Positions 15,769 to 25,468 of a DNA stretch of 64,000 nucleotides are shown here, one piece after another (positions within the stretch are counted from its first letter, which is position 1; every line of letters starts with the position of its first letter). The notes beneath the pieces were generated by a model. That model was given only the letters and a program-made list of their open reading frames with translations. It made no database searches and was not told the DNA's origin. The translations under genes and the position numbers were made by a program. Location: positions 49,876-113,875 of the forward strand of contig JAZNCE010000110.1 of NCBI GenBank assembly GCA_045587385.1, written 5' to 3'. Source of the stretch: SVQP01 sp045587385 (GTDB taxonomy: Bacteria; Bacillota; Clostridia; Oscillospirales; CAG-272).

Positions 15769-18700
15769 TCAGATAGCCTGCTCGGAGCCATTCTCCTCTT
15801 CGGGTTCAACGTGCTTGACGTCCACGTCGTGATAGCAACGCATACCCGTACCTGCGGGAATCAGCTTACCGATGATGACGTTTTCCTTCAGACCAAGCAG
15901 GTGGTCAACCTTACCGCGGATTGCAGCCTCGGTCAGCACCTTGGTGGTCTCCTGGAAGGATGCAGCGGACAGGAAGGACTCGGTCTGCAGCGATGCCTTG
16001 GTGATACCAAGCAGCACGGGAGAGCCTTCAGCCAGCTTGAGCCAGGTCTCGCCTGCATTGATACGCTCGGTAACCTTGTTGTTCTCTTCCTCGAAGGTGT
16101 TCACGTCTACCAGTGCACCGGTCAGCAGCTCGGAGTCACCGTTATCCTCGATACGGATCTTTCTGGTCATCTGACGAGCAATGATCTCGATATGCTTATC
16201 GTTGACGTTACACGACTGAGAACGGTAAACCTTCTGTACTTCCTTAATGATATATTCGTATACGGCGTCAAGACCCAGGATTCTCATGATATCGCCGGGA
16301 GCCTTGGAGCCCTCGGTCAGAGCCTGACCGCGCTCAACGTGCGCACCGTCAACAACAGCAAGACGCATACCGTAAGGAATGGTGTACTTGTGGAACCCAT
16401 TGGTTTCGTCCGCGGTAATGGACACGTCGTGCATACCGGGGATCTCACCGACCTGTACGTGAACCGTACCGGTCTGCTCTGCCATGATGGCAGCCTTCTT
16501 GGGCTGACGAGCCTCAAACAGTTCCTCAACACGAGGCAGACCCTGGGTAATGTCGCTACCTGCAACACCGCCCGAGTGGAAGGTTCTCATGGTCAGCTGG
16601 GTACCGGGCTCACCGATCGACTGTGCAGCGATGATACCGACTGCTTCACCGATCTGAACGGGCTTGCCCGATGCAAGGTCAGCACCGTAGCAGTGTGCGC
16701 ACACACCGTACTTGGAGTGACACTGAATAACCGTTCTGATATATACCTGCTGGATGCCCGCAGCGGTGATTGCCTTTGCGTGCTCCTCGGTGATCATGGT
16801 GTCGTCCTCGACGATAACCTCACCGGTGGTGGGGTTAACCACGGGGCCGATGGTGTATCTGCCCACGATTCTGTCAGCCAGAGGCTCAAGAACGTTCTTA
16901 TCCTTATCATCAATAATATCGCTGACCCATGCGCCCTTGGTGGTATCGCACTTGTCCTCGCGAATGATCATTTCCTGAGAAACGTCAACCAGACGGCGAG
17001 TCAGGTAACCGGAGTCTGCGGTACGCAGTGCGGTATCCGACAGAGACTTACGGGAGGAACGTGCACCCATGAAGTACTCCATGATGTTCAGACCTTCACG
17101 GAAGTTGGACTTGATAGGCAGCTCCACGGTCTTACCGTTGGTTGCAAACATCAGACCACGCATACCTGCCAGCTGACGCATCTGGGTCATAGAACCTCTC
17201 GCGCCGGAGTCTGCCATGATCTTGATAGGATTGTAGGTGCTGAAGCTGTTCTGCAGCGCCTTGGTAACGTCGTCGGTGGTCTTGTTCCAGATCTTGATAA
17301 CGCCGTTGTAGCGCTCCTCGTTGGAAAGCTCACCGCGCAGATAGTGCTTGGTCAGAACGTCAACGTCCTTCTGTGCACTCTCCAGCATGCCCTTCTTCTC
17401 TGCGGGAATGGTCATATCGTAAACCGAGATCGAGAAGGAAGCTCTGGTGGAGTACTTATAGCCCATAGCCTTGATGTTATCCAGCATCTCAGCACAGATT
17501 GCGGGAGTGTGGACGCGGATACAGTTATCAATGATTTGACCCAGCTGCTTCTTCTTGACGACCTGATCGATCTCAAGCTTGAACTCGTTGCCGGGAATGC
17601 TTCTGTCAATGAAGCCAAGGTCCTGAGGAATGGGCTGGTTGAAGATCAGACGACCCAGAGTTGCATCGATGATAGCGGTACGCATCTCACCGTTGATCTC
17701 CTTGTTGATTCTGACCTTGATCCTTGCATGCAGGCCGAGCTGACCGTTTGCATACGCCATCATAGCCTCGTTGATATCGCGGTATACGCTGCCCTCACCG
17801 GGCTCGCCTGCCTTTTCCATGGTCAGATAGTAGGAGCCGAGGATCATATCCTGCGTAGGAATGGTCACGGCCTTACCGTCCATGGGCTTGAGCAGGTTGT
17901 TTGCGGAAAGCATCAGGAAGCGCGCCTCTGCCTGCGCTTCTGCAGACAGCGGAACGTGTACAGGCATCTGGTCACCGTCAAAGTCTGCGTTAAACGCGGT
18001 ACATACCAGCGGGTGCAGCTTGATGGCTCTACCCTCAACCAGCACAGGCTCGAACGCCTGAATGGACAGACGGTGCAGAGTAGGTGCACGGTTAAGCAGT
18101 ACGGGATGCTCCTTGATGACGTTTTCGAGTGCGTCCCAGACCTCGGGGAAGATTCTCTCGATCTTCTTCTGAGCGTCCTTGACGTTGGTAGCCTTACCCA
18201 TTTCAACCAGTCTCTTGACCACGAAGGGCTTGAACAGCTCAAGCGCAATTTCTCTGGGCAGACCGCACTGGTAGATCTTCAGGGTAGGACCTACGACGAT
18301 AACCGAACGTCCGGAATAGTCAACGCGCTTGCCCAGCAGATTCTGACGGAAGCGGCCCTGCTTACCACGAAGCATTTCGGAGAGCGACTTGAGCGCTCTG
18401 TTGGAGGGACCCGTGACGGGCTTGCCGCGTCTGCCGTTGTCGATCAGCGCGTCTACTGCCTCCTGCAGCATTCTCTTTTCGTTACGAATCACGATCTCGG
18501 GGGTACGGATCTCCATGAGCTTCTTCAGACGGTTGTTACGGCTGATGACGCGACGATAGAGCTCGTTGAGGTCGGAGGAAGCAAATCTGCCGCCGTCCAA
18601 CTGTACCATGGGTCGGATATCGGGAGGAATGACGGGAACTGCATCCAGCACCATCCACTCCAGCTTGTTACCGGACTTGCGGAATGCCTCCACAACTTCC

Positions 18701-19329
18701 AGTCTCTTGATAATTCTTGTTTTCTTCTGTCCGGAAGCGGTCAGCAGCTCCTGCTTGAGCTGTACCGAGAGAGCCTCGACGTCAACGCCCTGCAAGAGCT
18801 CCTTGACTGCCTCAGCACCCATACCGACGCGGAAGTCGTTACCGTACATTTCGCGGTTGTCGTAGTATGCCTTCTCGGAAAGCACCATGCCCTTCTCCAG
18901 GGGGGTGCTGCCGGGATCCAGCACGACGTTCTCAGCGAAATACAGCACCTGCTCCAGCTGCTTGGGGGAAATGTCCAGCACCAGCGCCATTCTGGAGGGG
19001 ATCGCCTTAAAGTACCAAATGTGGGATACGGGAGCGGCCAGCTCAATGTGACCCATTCTCTCACGTCTTACCTTCTTGGTAGTAACGTCAACACCGCACT
19101 TCTCGCAGCGGATGATCTCCTTGCTGTGAGAATTCTTATATTTGCCGCACATACAAGCGCCGTCCTTGGTAGGACCAAAGATACGCTCGCAGAACAGACC
19201 GCCTACTTCCGCCTTGAGAGTTCTGTAGTTGATAGTCTCGGGCTTGTTAACCTCACCGTAAGACCACTCTCTGATCATTTCCGGAGATGCCAGACCAATC
19301 TTGATCGAAGAAAATTCACTATGCTCCAC
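15769..19329 (-). CDS. rpoC: RNA polymerase beta' subunit
   Basis: 1186 residues from a GTG start at 19329, with AGGAG about 9 nt upstream. Visible: the N-terminal zinc finger (CMCG and CEKCGV pairs), the clamp and rudder, the catalytic NADFDGDQMPVH (about 447-458) whose aspartates hold the active-site magnesium, the trigger-loop region QSIGEPGTQLTMRTFH, and the second zinc cysteines CHSKYGVCAHC. Length and order match clostridial RpoC. It lies 41 nt downstream of rpoB. Confidence 0.99.
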   Translation of the reverse strand: MEHSEFSSIKIGLASPEMIREWSYGEVNKPETINYRTLKAEVGGLFCERIFGPTKDGACMCGKYKNSHSKEIIRCEKCGVDVTTKKVRRERMGHIELAAPVSHIWYFKAIPSRMALVLDISPKQLEQVLYFAENVVLDPGSTPLEKGMVLSEKAYYDNREMYGNDFRVGMGAEAVKELLQGVDVEALSVQLKQELLTASGQKKTRIIKRLEVVEAFRKSGNKLEWMVLDAVPVIPPDIRPMVQLDGGRFASSDLNELYRRVISRNNRLKKLMEIRTPEIVIRNEKRMLQEAVDALIDNGRRGKPVTGPSNRALKSLSEMLRGKQGRFRQNLLGKRVDYSGRSVIVVGPTLKIYQCGLPREIALELFKPFVVKRLVEMGKATNVKDAQKKIERIFPEVWDALENVIKEHPVLLNRAPTLHRLSIQAFEPVLVEGRAIKLHPLVCTAFNADFDGDQMPVHVPLSAEAQAEARFLMLSANNLLKPMDGKAVTIPTQDMILGSYYLTMEKAGEPGEGSVYRDINEAMMAYANGQLGLHARIKVRINKEINGEMRTAIIDATLGRLIFNQPIPQDLGFIDRSIPGNEFKLEIDQVVKKKQLGQIIDNCIRVHTPAICAEMLDNIKAMGYKYSTRASFSISVYDMTIPAEKKGMLESAQKDVDVLTKHYLRGELSNEERYNGVIKIWNKTTDDVTKALQNSFSTYNPIKIMADSGARGSMTQMRQLAGMRGLMFATNGKTVELPIKSNFREGLNIMEYFMGARSSRKSLSDTALRTADSGYLTRRLVDVSQEMIIREDKCDTTKGAWVSDIIDDKDKNVLEPLADRIVGRYTIGPVVNPTTGEVIVEDDTMITEEHAKAITAAGIQQVYIRTVIQCHSKYGVCAHCYGADLASGKPVQIGEAVGIIAAQSIGEPGTQLTMRTFHSGGVAGSDITQGLPRVEELFEARQPKKAAIMAEQTGTVHVQVGEIPGMHDVSITADETNGFHKYTIPYGMRLAVVDGAHVERGQALTEGSKAPGDIMRILGLDAVYEYIIKEVQKVYRSQSCNVNDKHIEIIARQMTRKIRIEDNGDSELLTGALVDVNTFEEENNKVTERINAGETWLKLAEGSPVLLGITKASLQTESFLSAASFQETTKVLTEAAIRGKVDHLLGLKENVIIGKLIPAGTGMRCYHDVDVKHVEPEEENGSEQAI

Positions 19330-19370
19330 AGCTGTTCTCCTAACTTAACAATAATTTATATTCAGGGAAA

Positions 19371-22300
19371 TTATTCTTCCCCGTCGTAGTAGTCGTCGCT
19401 CTCGGACTCAAATCCGTCGAAGTATTCCTCTTCATCCTCAAGCGCTTCTCCATCCTCGTCCTCCAGAGTGAACGCGTCACGCAGATCGCCCATCTGCAGC
19501 TTATCGTCGCCAAGAGCTTCCTCAATGGCAGCACGGTCAGCCTTGTTGGTGAATGCGGGTCCGTCGTCGTCCTGGCACAGAGTGGAGAGCTGGATCTCCT
19601 CACCGTTCTGGTCAAGCACGCGAATATCCAGAGCCAGAGCCTGCAGCTCCTTAACCAGCACCTTGAAGGATTCGGGCACACCCGGAGTGGGAATGTTCTG
19701 ACCCTTGATGATGGCTTCGTAAGCCTTGCGTCTGCCTGCGATATCGTCCGACTTGACAGTCAGGATCTCCTGCAGGGTGTAAGCGGCACCGTATGCCTCC
19801 AGTGCCCAAACCTCCATCTCACCGAATCTCTGACCGCCGAACTGAGCCTTACCGCCCAAAGGCTGCTGAGTAACCAGCGAGTAAGGACCGTTGGAACGTG
19901 CGTGGATCTTATCGTCGACCAGGTGGTGCAGCTTGAGGTAGTACATAATACCTACGGTTACGGGGTTATCGAAGGGCTCGCCGGTTCTACCGTCGTACAG
20001 AACCGTCTTACCGTCGAACAGCTTGAGTCTTCTTGCAAGGCGCATCTGCTCAATATATTCGGGATCGCTTCTCTGCTCGGGAGTCAGCAATCTGTAATCC
20101 TTGGTGCCGTCCTCGTTGACGATCTCCTCAAAGAGCTCCTTACCCTCGGGGTTCTCGCCTGCGAACAGATCACGGGAAAGTCCTGCCATACGCAGGCACT
20201 CGCTGATGTCGCGCTCGTTAGCACCGTCGAATACGGGGGTCATGATCTTCCAGCCCAGCTTTCTGGACGCAATACCCAAGTGAACCTCAAGCACCTGACC
20301 GATGTTCATACGGGAAGGCACGCCCAGGGGGTTCAGGACGATATCCAGAGGAGTACCGTCGGGCAGGAAGGGCATATCTTCGGGGGGCAGAATGCGGGAT
20401 ACGACACCCTTGTTACCGTGTCTACCTGCCATCTTGTCGCCCACGGAGATCTTTCTCTTCTGTGCGATATAAACCTTAACTACCTTGTTGACGCCTGCGG
20501 GAAGCTCGTCGCCCTGCTCGTGAGAGAAGACGCGAACGTCCACGACTACGCCGCTCTCACCGTGAGGCAGACGCAGAGAGGTATCTCTGACTTCTCTTGC
20601 CTTCTCACCGAAGATAGCGCGCAGCAGTCTTTCTTCTGCGGTCAGCTCGGTCTCGCCCTTGGGCGTGATCTTACCAACCAAAATATCACCTGCTCTGACC
20701 TCGGTACCCTTCTTTACGATACCTTCAGCGTTCAGATCCTTGAGTGCGTCGTCACCGACGTTGGGGATCTCGCGGGTGATCTCCTCCGGGCCGAGCTTGG
20801 TGTCTCTTGCCTCGTGGGAGTATTCCTCGATATGCAGCGAGGTATAAACGTCGTCACGTACCAGTCTCTCATTCAGCAGAACTGCGTCCTCGTAGTTATA
20901 ACCTTCCCAGGTCATAAAGCCGATCAGCGCGTTCTTACCAAGCGAGATCTCACCGTTGCTGGTTGCAGGGCCGTCTGCAATGACCTGGCCTGCTTCCACG
21001 TACTGGTCCTTGTTAACCAGAGGTCTCTGGTTGAAGCAAGTGCCCTGGTTGGTACGCTTGAACTTGGAAAGCGTGTATACGTCCTTGATGCCGTTATCGG
21101 TCACAATGGTGATCTTATCAGCCTCAACGCGCTCTACGCGACCTGCGTTCTTAGCTACGACAACGACACCGGAGTCAACCGCTGCCTTGTACTCCATACC
21201 GGTACCAACGATGGGGCTGTCGGTTACCATCAGCGGAACCGCCTGCTTCTGCATGTTGGAGCCCATGAGTGCACGGGAGTTGTCGTCGTTCTCAAGGAAG
21301 GGGATCATTGCGGTTGCAACGGATACCACCATCTTAGGAGAAACGTCCATATAGTCGATCTTGGAAACGTCAATTTCCAAAATCTCGGTCTTGTCACGCG
21401 CGGTGACCTTCTTATTAATAAAGTGGCTGCCCTCATCCAGCGGCTCGTTTGCCTGCGCGATGATGTAATTATCCTCAACGTCTGCGGTCATGTACTCCAC
21501 TTCGTCGGTGACGATGTGCTCCATGGTGCCGTCTTCTTTCTGAAGGTGTACAACCTTGCGGTAAGGAGCTTCAATAAAGCCGTAGTTGCTGATGCGAGCG
21601 TAGGTGGTCAGATAGGAAATCAGACCGATGTTAGGACCTTCGGGGGTCTCAATGGGGCACATACGACCGTAGTGGGTGTAGTGTACGTCACGGACGTCGA
21701 AGGATGCGCGGTCACGGGACAGACCGCCGGGGCCGAGAGCGGACAGACGGCGCTTGTGGGTCAGCTCTGCCAGGGGGTTATTCTGGTCCATGAACTGAGA
21801 AAGCTGAGAAGAGCCGAAGAACTCACGGATTACGGTTGCCACGGGACGGATATTGATCAGCGCCTGAGGAGTCAGCTTTTCGTTATCCTGCGTGGTCATT
21901 CTCTCCTTGATGATCTTATCCATTCTGGAGAAGCCGATACGCAGCTGGTTCTGCAGCTGTTCACCGACGGAACGGATACGACGGTTGCCAAGGTGGTCGA
22001 TATCGTCCACGGTACCAACGTCGTTTGCAAGGGTGAGAATATAATTAATGGAAGCAAAGATATCATCCTTGGTGATGTGCTTGGGTGCAAGCTCACCAAT
22101 TCTTTCCTTTGCTGCTTCCTTGATAGCGTCTACGTCGCCACCGCAAGCCTCTGCGATCTCGCAAAGCACGGGAATGCTTACCTTGCCGGTAATGCCGCAG
22201 TCCTCGAGGTCATAGCCCAGAATGCACTTAGGCTCAATGGTGTTGTTGGACAGGATCTTGATCACCTTGCCGTTATCCAGCTCGATCCAAGCCTCGTTAA

Positions 22301-23300
22301 CACCTGCGTTCTCTGCCTCGATAGCCATGTCGCGGGTCAGCACGCTGCCCTTTTCAAACAGAACCTCACCGGTCAGGGGGCTGACAAGGTCAGCAGCCAG
22401 CTTGCGGTTCTTAAGTCTGGAGTGCAGAGCTACCTTCTTATTATACTTATAGCGACCTACGGGCGCGATATCGTATCTTCTGGGATCAAAGAAGTAGTTA
22501 TTGATCAGCTGCTGAGCAGATTCAACCAGCGGGGGCTCACCGGGACGCAGCTTCTTGTAGATCTCCTTGAGTGCTTCCACGTAAGGAGTGGTGTGGTTAC
22601 GGACAGCCAGATCCTCACTCTCGTCCTTTTCAAAGGTTGCAGCAAGTCTCTCGTCTTCACCGAACAGCGCGTAGATATCCTCTCTGGACTCTACACCCAG
22701 AGCGCGGATAAACATCGTCATGGGAACCTTACGGTTCTTATCGATTCTGACGTACATAACGCCGTTGGCATCAGTCTCATACTCCAGCCATGCGCCACGG
22801 TAAGGAATAACGGTAGCAGCGTAGGTGCGCTTACCGGTCTTATCAATATCAAAGGAGTAGTACATACCGGGAGAACGGATAATCTGAGAAACGATAACAC
22901 GTTCTGCACCGTTGATGACGAACGTACCGGTTTCGGTCATCAAGGGGAAGTCGCCCATATAGATATCGGTCTGCTTGACCTCGCCCGTCTGCTTATTGGT
23001 CAGACGAACGTTGACCTTCAAGGGTGCGGCGTAGTTAACGTCACGCTCCTTGCACTCTTCTACGGGATACTTGGGCTTGGAATCCAGCGAGAAGGAAACG
23101 AACTCAATGGAAAGGTTGCCGGAGTAGTCGGTGATGGGGGATACGTCACGCAGTACCTCCATCAGACCCTCGTCCAAGAACCACTGGAACGACTTGGTCT
23201 GAACTTCGACCAGATTGGGGAGCTCGAGATTGAAGCGGGTGTTACGCGAGAAAGATTTTCTTACGTTTGTTCCGAGCTTTTGATCTTTCAAATTGACCAT
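19371..23300 (-). CDS. rpoB: RNA polymerase beta subunit
   Basis: 1309 residues. The rifampicin-binding cluster (about 493-524; SSQLSQFMDQNNPLAELTHK, then RRLSALGPGG) has the usual sensitive-type residues at the E. coli S512, Q513, D516, H526 and S531 equivalents. Downstream landmarks include SYEDAVLLNE-like NYEDAVLLNERLVRDD, GRHGNKGVVSRILP and the C-terminal QPLGGKAQFGGQRFGEMEVWALE. The C-terminus is a long acidic tail (EDEEEYFDGFES). Its operon starts here: no rplJ/rplL precedes it, only a strong promoter. Confidence 0.99.
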   Translation of the reverse strand: MVNLKDQKLGTNVRKSFSRNTRFNLELPNLVEVQTKSFQWFLDEGLMEVLRDVSPITDYSGNLSIEFVSFSLDSKPKYPVEECKERDVNYAAPLKVNVRLTNKQTGEVKQTDIYMGDFPLMTETGTFVINGAERVIVSQIIRSPGMYYSFDIDKTGKRTYAATVIPYRGAWLEYETDANGVMYVRIDKNRKVPMTMFIRALGVESREDIYALFGEDERLAATFEKDESEDLAVRNHTTPYVEALKEIYKKLRPGEPPLVESAQQLINNYFFDPRRYDIAPVGRYKYNKKVALHSRLKNRKLAADLVSPLTGEVLFEKGSVLTRDMAIEAENAGVNEAWIELDNGKVIKILSNNTIEPKCILGYDLEDCGITGKVSIPVLCEIAEACGGDVDAIKEAAKERIGELAPKHITKDDIFASINYILTLANDVGTVDDIDHLGNRRIRSVGEQLQNQLRIGFSRMDKIIKERMTTQDNEKLTPQALINIRPVATVIREFFGSSQLSQFMDQNNPLAELTHKRRLSALGPGGLSRDRASFDVRDVHYTHYGRMCPIETPEGPNIGLISYLTTYARISNYGFIEAPYRKVVHLQKEDGTMEHIVTDEVEYMTADVEDNYIIAQANEPLDEGSHFINKKVTARDKTEILEIDVSKIDYMDVSPKMVVSVATAMIPFLENDDNSRALMGSNMQKQAVPLMVTDSPIVGTGMEYKAAVDSGVVVVAKNAGRVERVEADKITIVTDNGIKDVYTLSKFKRTNQGTCFNQRPLVNKDQYVEAGQVIADGPATSNGEISLGKNALIGFMTWEGYNYEDAVLLNERLVRDDVYTSLHIEEYSHEARDTKLGPEEITREIPNVGDDALKDLNAEGIVKKGTEVRAGDILVGKITPKGETELTAEERLLRAIFGEKAREVRDTSLRLPHGESGVVVDVRVFSHEQGDELPAGVNKVVKVYIAQKRKISVGDKMAGRHGNKGVVSRILPPEDMPFLPDGTPLDIVLNPLGVPSRMNIGQVLEVHLGIASRKLGWKIMTPVFDGANERDISECLRMAGLSRDLFAGENPEGKELFEEIVNEDGTKDYRLLTPEQRSDPEYIEQMRLARRLKLFDGKTVLYDGRTGEPFDNPVTVGIMYYLKLHHLVDDKIHARSNGPYSLVTQQPLGGKAQFGGQRFGEMEVWALEAYGAAYTLQEILTVKSDDIAGRRKAYEAIIKGQNIPTPGVPESFKVLVKELQALALDIRVLDQNGEEIQLSTLCQDDDGPAFTNKADRAAIEEALGDDKLQMGDLRDAFTLEDEDGEALEDEEEYFDGFESESDDYYDGEE

Positions 23301-23455
23301 GTAATTTTCACTCCATTCAAAGTAGTTGGCAGCCCTTTCGGGCTTCCACGTCTTTTTTGTTATCTTTTTTGCATAAATCGCGCCAAAAATAACTGTGTAT
23401 TTTGTCGCATTGACAGTAAAACCCCATACTGCAAGCGATTATAATGCAGTTTAAT

Positions 23456-23484
23456 ATTATAGCAAGGTTTTTTCCCTTTGTCAA
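23456..23484 (-). promoter_or_regulatory. sigma-A promoter of rpoBC
   Basis: Perfect TTGACA (23479-23484), 17-nt spacer, perfect TATAAT (23456-23461) on the minus strand, giving a leader of about 150 nt. The intergenic stretch 23301-23733 otherwise holds the AT-rich spacer and the divergent rpsT promoter and leader. Confidence 0.92.
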
Positions 23485-23610
23485 GGGTTTTTCGATATTT
23501 TTTTCAAAAATTTTCTTATATATAGATATATCGTCACTATTGCGCAGAAAGTGCACAAAAGAAAACAAAAATCTGTTGAAATTTTTAGCAAAATAATTTT
23601 GCAAAACCTA

Positions 23611-23639
23611 TTGCATTTTAGAAAAGTTTGTGGTATGAT
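23611..23639 (+). promoter_or_regulatory. sigma-A promoter of rpsT
   Basis: TTGCAT (23611-23616), 17-nt spacer, TATGAT (23634-23639), one or two mismatches to consensus, about 95 nt upstream of the rpsT start. Confidence 0.72.
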
Positions 23640-23654
23640 ATTGGAGTATATGGG

Positions 23655-23702
23655 GTACCTTGCGAGTGCACCCTCTCAGGCACGAGAGCACGGAGCACCA
23701 CA
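23655..23702 (+). promoter_or_regulatory. structured leader of rpsT
   Basis: Nested stem: outer GTGC (23666-23669) with GCAC (23695-23698), inner CTCTC (23673-23677) with GAGAG (23684-23688) around AGGCAC. It lies between the promoter and the ribosome site, where ribosomal-protein autoregulatory structures occur; binding by S20 is only a suggestion. Confidence 0.4.
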
Positions 23703-23733
23703 TATTTGAAATTTTATATGGAGGTATACGAAC

Positions 23734-23994
23734 TTGCCGAACATTAAGTCTGCAAAGAAGAGAGTAAAGGTTATCGAGACCAAGACTCTGAAGAACAAGG
23801 CATTCCGCTCTGCACTCAAGACCGATATCAAGAAGTACGAGGCTGCTCTTGCATCCGGTGACGCTGAGCTGGCACAGGCTACCTACAAGGCAGCTGTTAA
23901 GAAGATCGACGTAGCAGCTTCCAAGGGCATCATTCACAAGAATGCTGCTGCTCACAAGAAGAGCCAGTTCACCAAGGCACTCAACAATCTGTAA
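23734..23994 (+). CDS. rpsT: ribosomal protein S20
   Basis: 86 residues. S20 is a helical protein at the bottom of the small subunit, binding 16S rRNA early in assembly. The sequence starts PNIKSAKKRVKVIETKTLKNK after an initiator TTG at 23734, with a TGGAGG site 9 nt upstream; no ATG or GTG is available nearby. The TTG start is noteworthy because weak initiation at rpsT is used for autoregulation in E. coli. Single-gene unit with its own promoter and terminator. Confidence 0.97.
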   Translation: MPNIKSAKKRVKVIETKTLKNKAFRSALKTDIKKYEAALASGDAELAQATYKAAVKKIDVAASKGIIHKNAAAHKKSQFTKALNNL

Positions 23995-24031
23995 TGCACA
24001 GCTTTTTTCGGAATAACCCACCGAGAAAGCA

Positions 24032-24078
24032 AAAATAAATGACCGCGTATGGCTTTGCCCTGCGCGGTCATTTATTTT
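24032..24078 (+). terminator. terminator of rpsT
   Basis: AAAATAAATGACCGCG / CGCGGTCATTTATTTT, 16 bp, with a loop that itself holds GGC-TTT-GCC. T-rich 3' arm. Starts 37 nt after the stop. Confidence 0.85.
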
Positions 24079-24079
24079 G

Positions 24080-24302
24080 TTGTCTGTGACAAACGATGTT
24101 GCGCCGTTGGCGCAAATGATGTGGGCTTGCGCCCAATGATGTTGCCTTCGGCAAACGAGGTTCGCCTGCGGCGAAACGGATTTGATCAAAGCGAAAGAAA
24201 AGACGGGAAAGTTTCCCGCCCTTTTCCGTTTGCGCCAACGGCGCAACATCATTTACGGCGCAGCCGTAACATCATTTGTTCGCAGCAATACGCTGCGCAC
24301 AA
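24080..24302. repeat. mirror-symmetric array of short hairpins with ATGATG / CATCAT spacers
   Basis: Left half: stems TTGTC-TGT-GACAA, TTGCGCC-GTT-GGCGCAA, TGGGC-TTGC-GCCCA, TTGCC-TTC-GGCAA and TTCGCC-TGC-GGCGAA, separated by ACGATG, ATGATG, ATGATG and ACGAGG. Centre: the palindrome TTTGATCAAA and a terminator-like stem GAAAAG.CGGGAAA / TTTCCCG.CTTTTC (24196-24226). Right half: TTGCGCC-AAC-GGCGCAA, TTACGGC-GCA-GCCGTAA and an 11-bp stem at 24276-24302, separated by CATCAT twice. The second and eighth hairpins are exact inverses, loop included. The right end runs into the 3' end of the ytvI-like gene. Confidence 0.85.
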
Positions 24303-25350
24303 CGATCGCCGCGCACGGTCCTAACACCAGCCCCGCCGCACCGAACAGCTCAAGCCCTGCGTACATGGCAAACAAGGCAACAAGCGGATGCAGCCCAAGG
24401 CTCTTTCCTACGATCTTGGGCTCTGCGATCTGTCGCGTCAGCGTAACCACCCCCGCAAGGATCAAAAGTCCCGTGCCCACGCGCACCTGACCCGAGGCAA
24501 ACGCCAAGGCACTCCACGGCGCCAACACCGCGATCGCACCCAGCGCAGGCAGCAGATCGAGCAGCGAAATGATAAACGCCACCAAAAAAGCGTACCGTAC
24601 GCCGATGAACCAAAAACCTATCAGCAGCTGCACCATGGTCAGCGCAAACAACAGCCCGTACGCGCGCAGATAGCAGCGCAGGGCGTTTGCCGTGGTATCA
24701 AACAGCTCACGCACGCGCTGCCGCGCAGCGGGCGCAAAGAACTGCAGCGCCGCTTCGTACAATTTCTCACCGTCAAGGGCAAGATACACGCAGGACAGCA
24801 AAAACACCAATACGGCAAGCACGCCCGAGGGCAGCGATGCCGCCATATGAATTGCCGCCCCCGTCAAGGCTTCCCCAAGCCGCGTAAGCAGCGTGCCCGT
24901 CAGCTTTTGTGCCAAAACGTCCAGCCCACCGAAAAAGTCCGAGATCAACGGCAGCTCCAAAAACTTTTGCAAAAACGCAGGCAGCGCGCCTCCCTGCTCT
25001 TTTGTGGCAAACAGACCGCCCAGTGCCTCCAGCAAAGAATCGGCATTCTCATACAGCCAAGCGTAAAAGGAAGATGCCTCGCGCCACAGAAAATAGCCCC
25101 CGAAATACACCGCCGCGCCCAAAGCCCCCACCAAAAGAAGCAGCACGAACACGCAGCAGACCTCCTGCCGCACCGCGATCACGGCAGACAGCCGCTTGCC
25201 CGCAGGACGCACAAACATGACCACGATTCCCGAAAGCAAAAACGGCATAAGCACGGGCACACCGTACTTTCCGAGCACAAACGCCAGCGCAAGCACGCAC
25301 ACGATCACGATCAGGCGCGACGCCCACGTGTGAACGTCCGTTTTTTCCAT
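24253..25350 (-). CDS. ytvI: AI-2E/PerM family membrane protein, YtvI-like
   Basis: 365 residues, about seven to eight membrane helices. The family C-terminal motif is present as EPKIVGKSLGLHPLVALFAMYAGLELFGAAG, typical of YtvI, the spore-related member in Bacillota; family members are putative exporters or ion/proton exchangers and the substrate here is unknown. The start at 25350 (MEKTDVHTW) was chosen for its AAGGAAGGTGAG site. The last dozen codons (RTNDVTAAP) and the stop codon are written inside the hairpin array, so the original C-terminus has probably been replaced by repeat sequence. Confidence 0.8.
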   Translation of the reverse strand: MEKTDVHTWASRLIVIVCVLALAFVLGKYGVPVLMPFLLSGIVVMFVRPAGKRLSAVIAVRQEVCCVFVLLLLVGALGAAVYFGGYFLWREASSFYAWLYENADSLLEALGGLFATKEQGGALPAFLQKFLELPLISDFFGGLDVLAQKLTGTLLTRLGEALTGAAIHMAASLPSGVLAVLVFLLSCVYLALDGEKLYEAALQFFAPAARQRVRELFDTTANALRCYLRAYGLLFALTMVQLLIGFWFIGVRYAFLVAFIISLLDLLPALGAIAVLAPWSALAFASGQVRVGTGLLILAGVVTLTRQIAEPKIVGKSLGLHPLVALFAMYAGLELFGAAGLVLGPCAAIVVRSVLLRTNDVTAAP

Positions 25351-25407
25351 ATGCTCACCTTCCTTTTTCCTATATATGTACAAAATGCAAATTCCGCAAA
25401 CGCACTC

Positions 25408-25436
25408 TTGACAGAACTCACCCTTTCTGTTACAAT
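25408..25436 (+). promoter_or_regulatory. sigma-A promoter of the cyclophilin gene
   Basis: Perfect TTGACA (25408-25413), 17-nt spacer, TACAAT (25431-25436). Confidence 0.88.
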
Positions 25437-25468
25437 ACTATGGTACAAAAGAAACGAGGTATGCATCA

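Noticed and set aside
15688..19389. Plus-strand frame of over 1200 codons opposite rpoC
   Set aside because: Exact antisense shadow of rpoC produced by biased third positions; similar shadows lie opposite rpoB, fusA, DUF5696 and the binding protein gene.
23317..23604. Minus-strand frame of about 95 codons upstream of rpoB
   Set aside because: It spans the rpoBC promoter, is AT-rich without codon character, and has no ribosome site.
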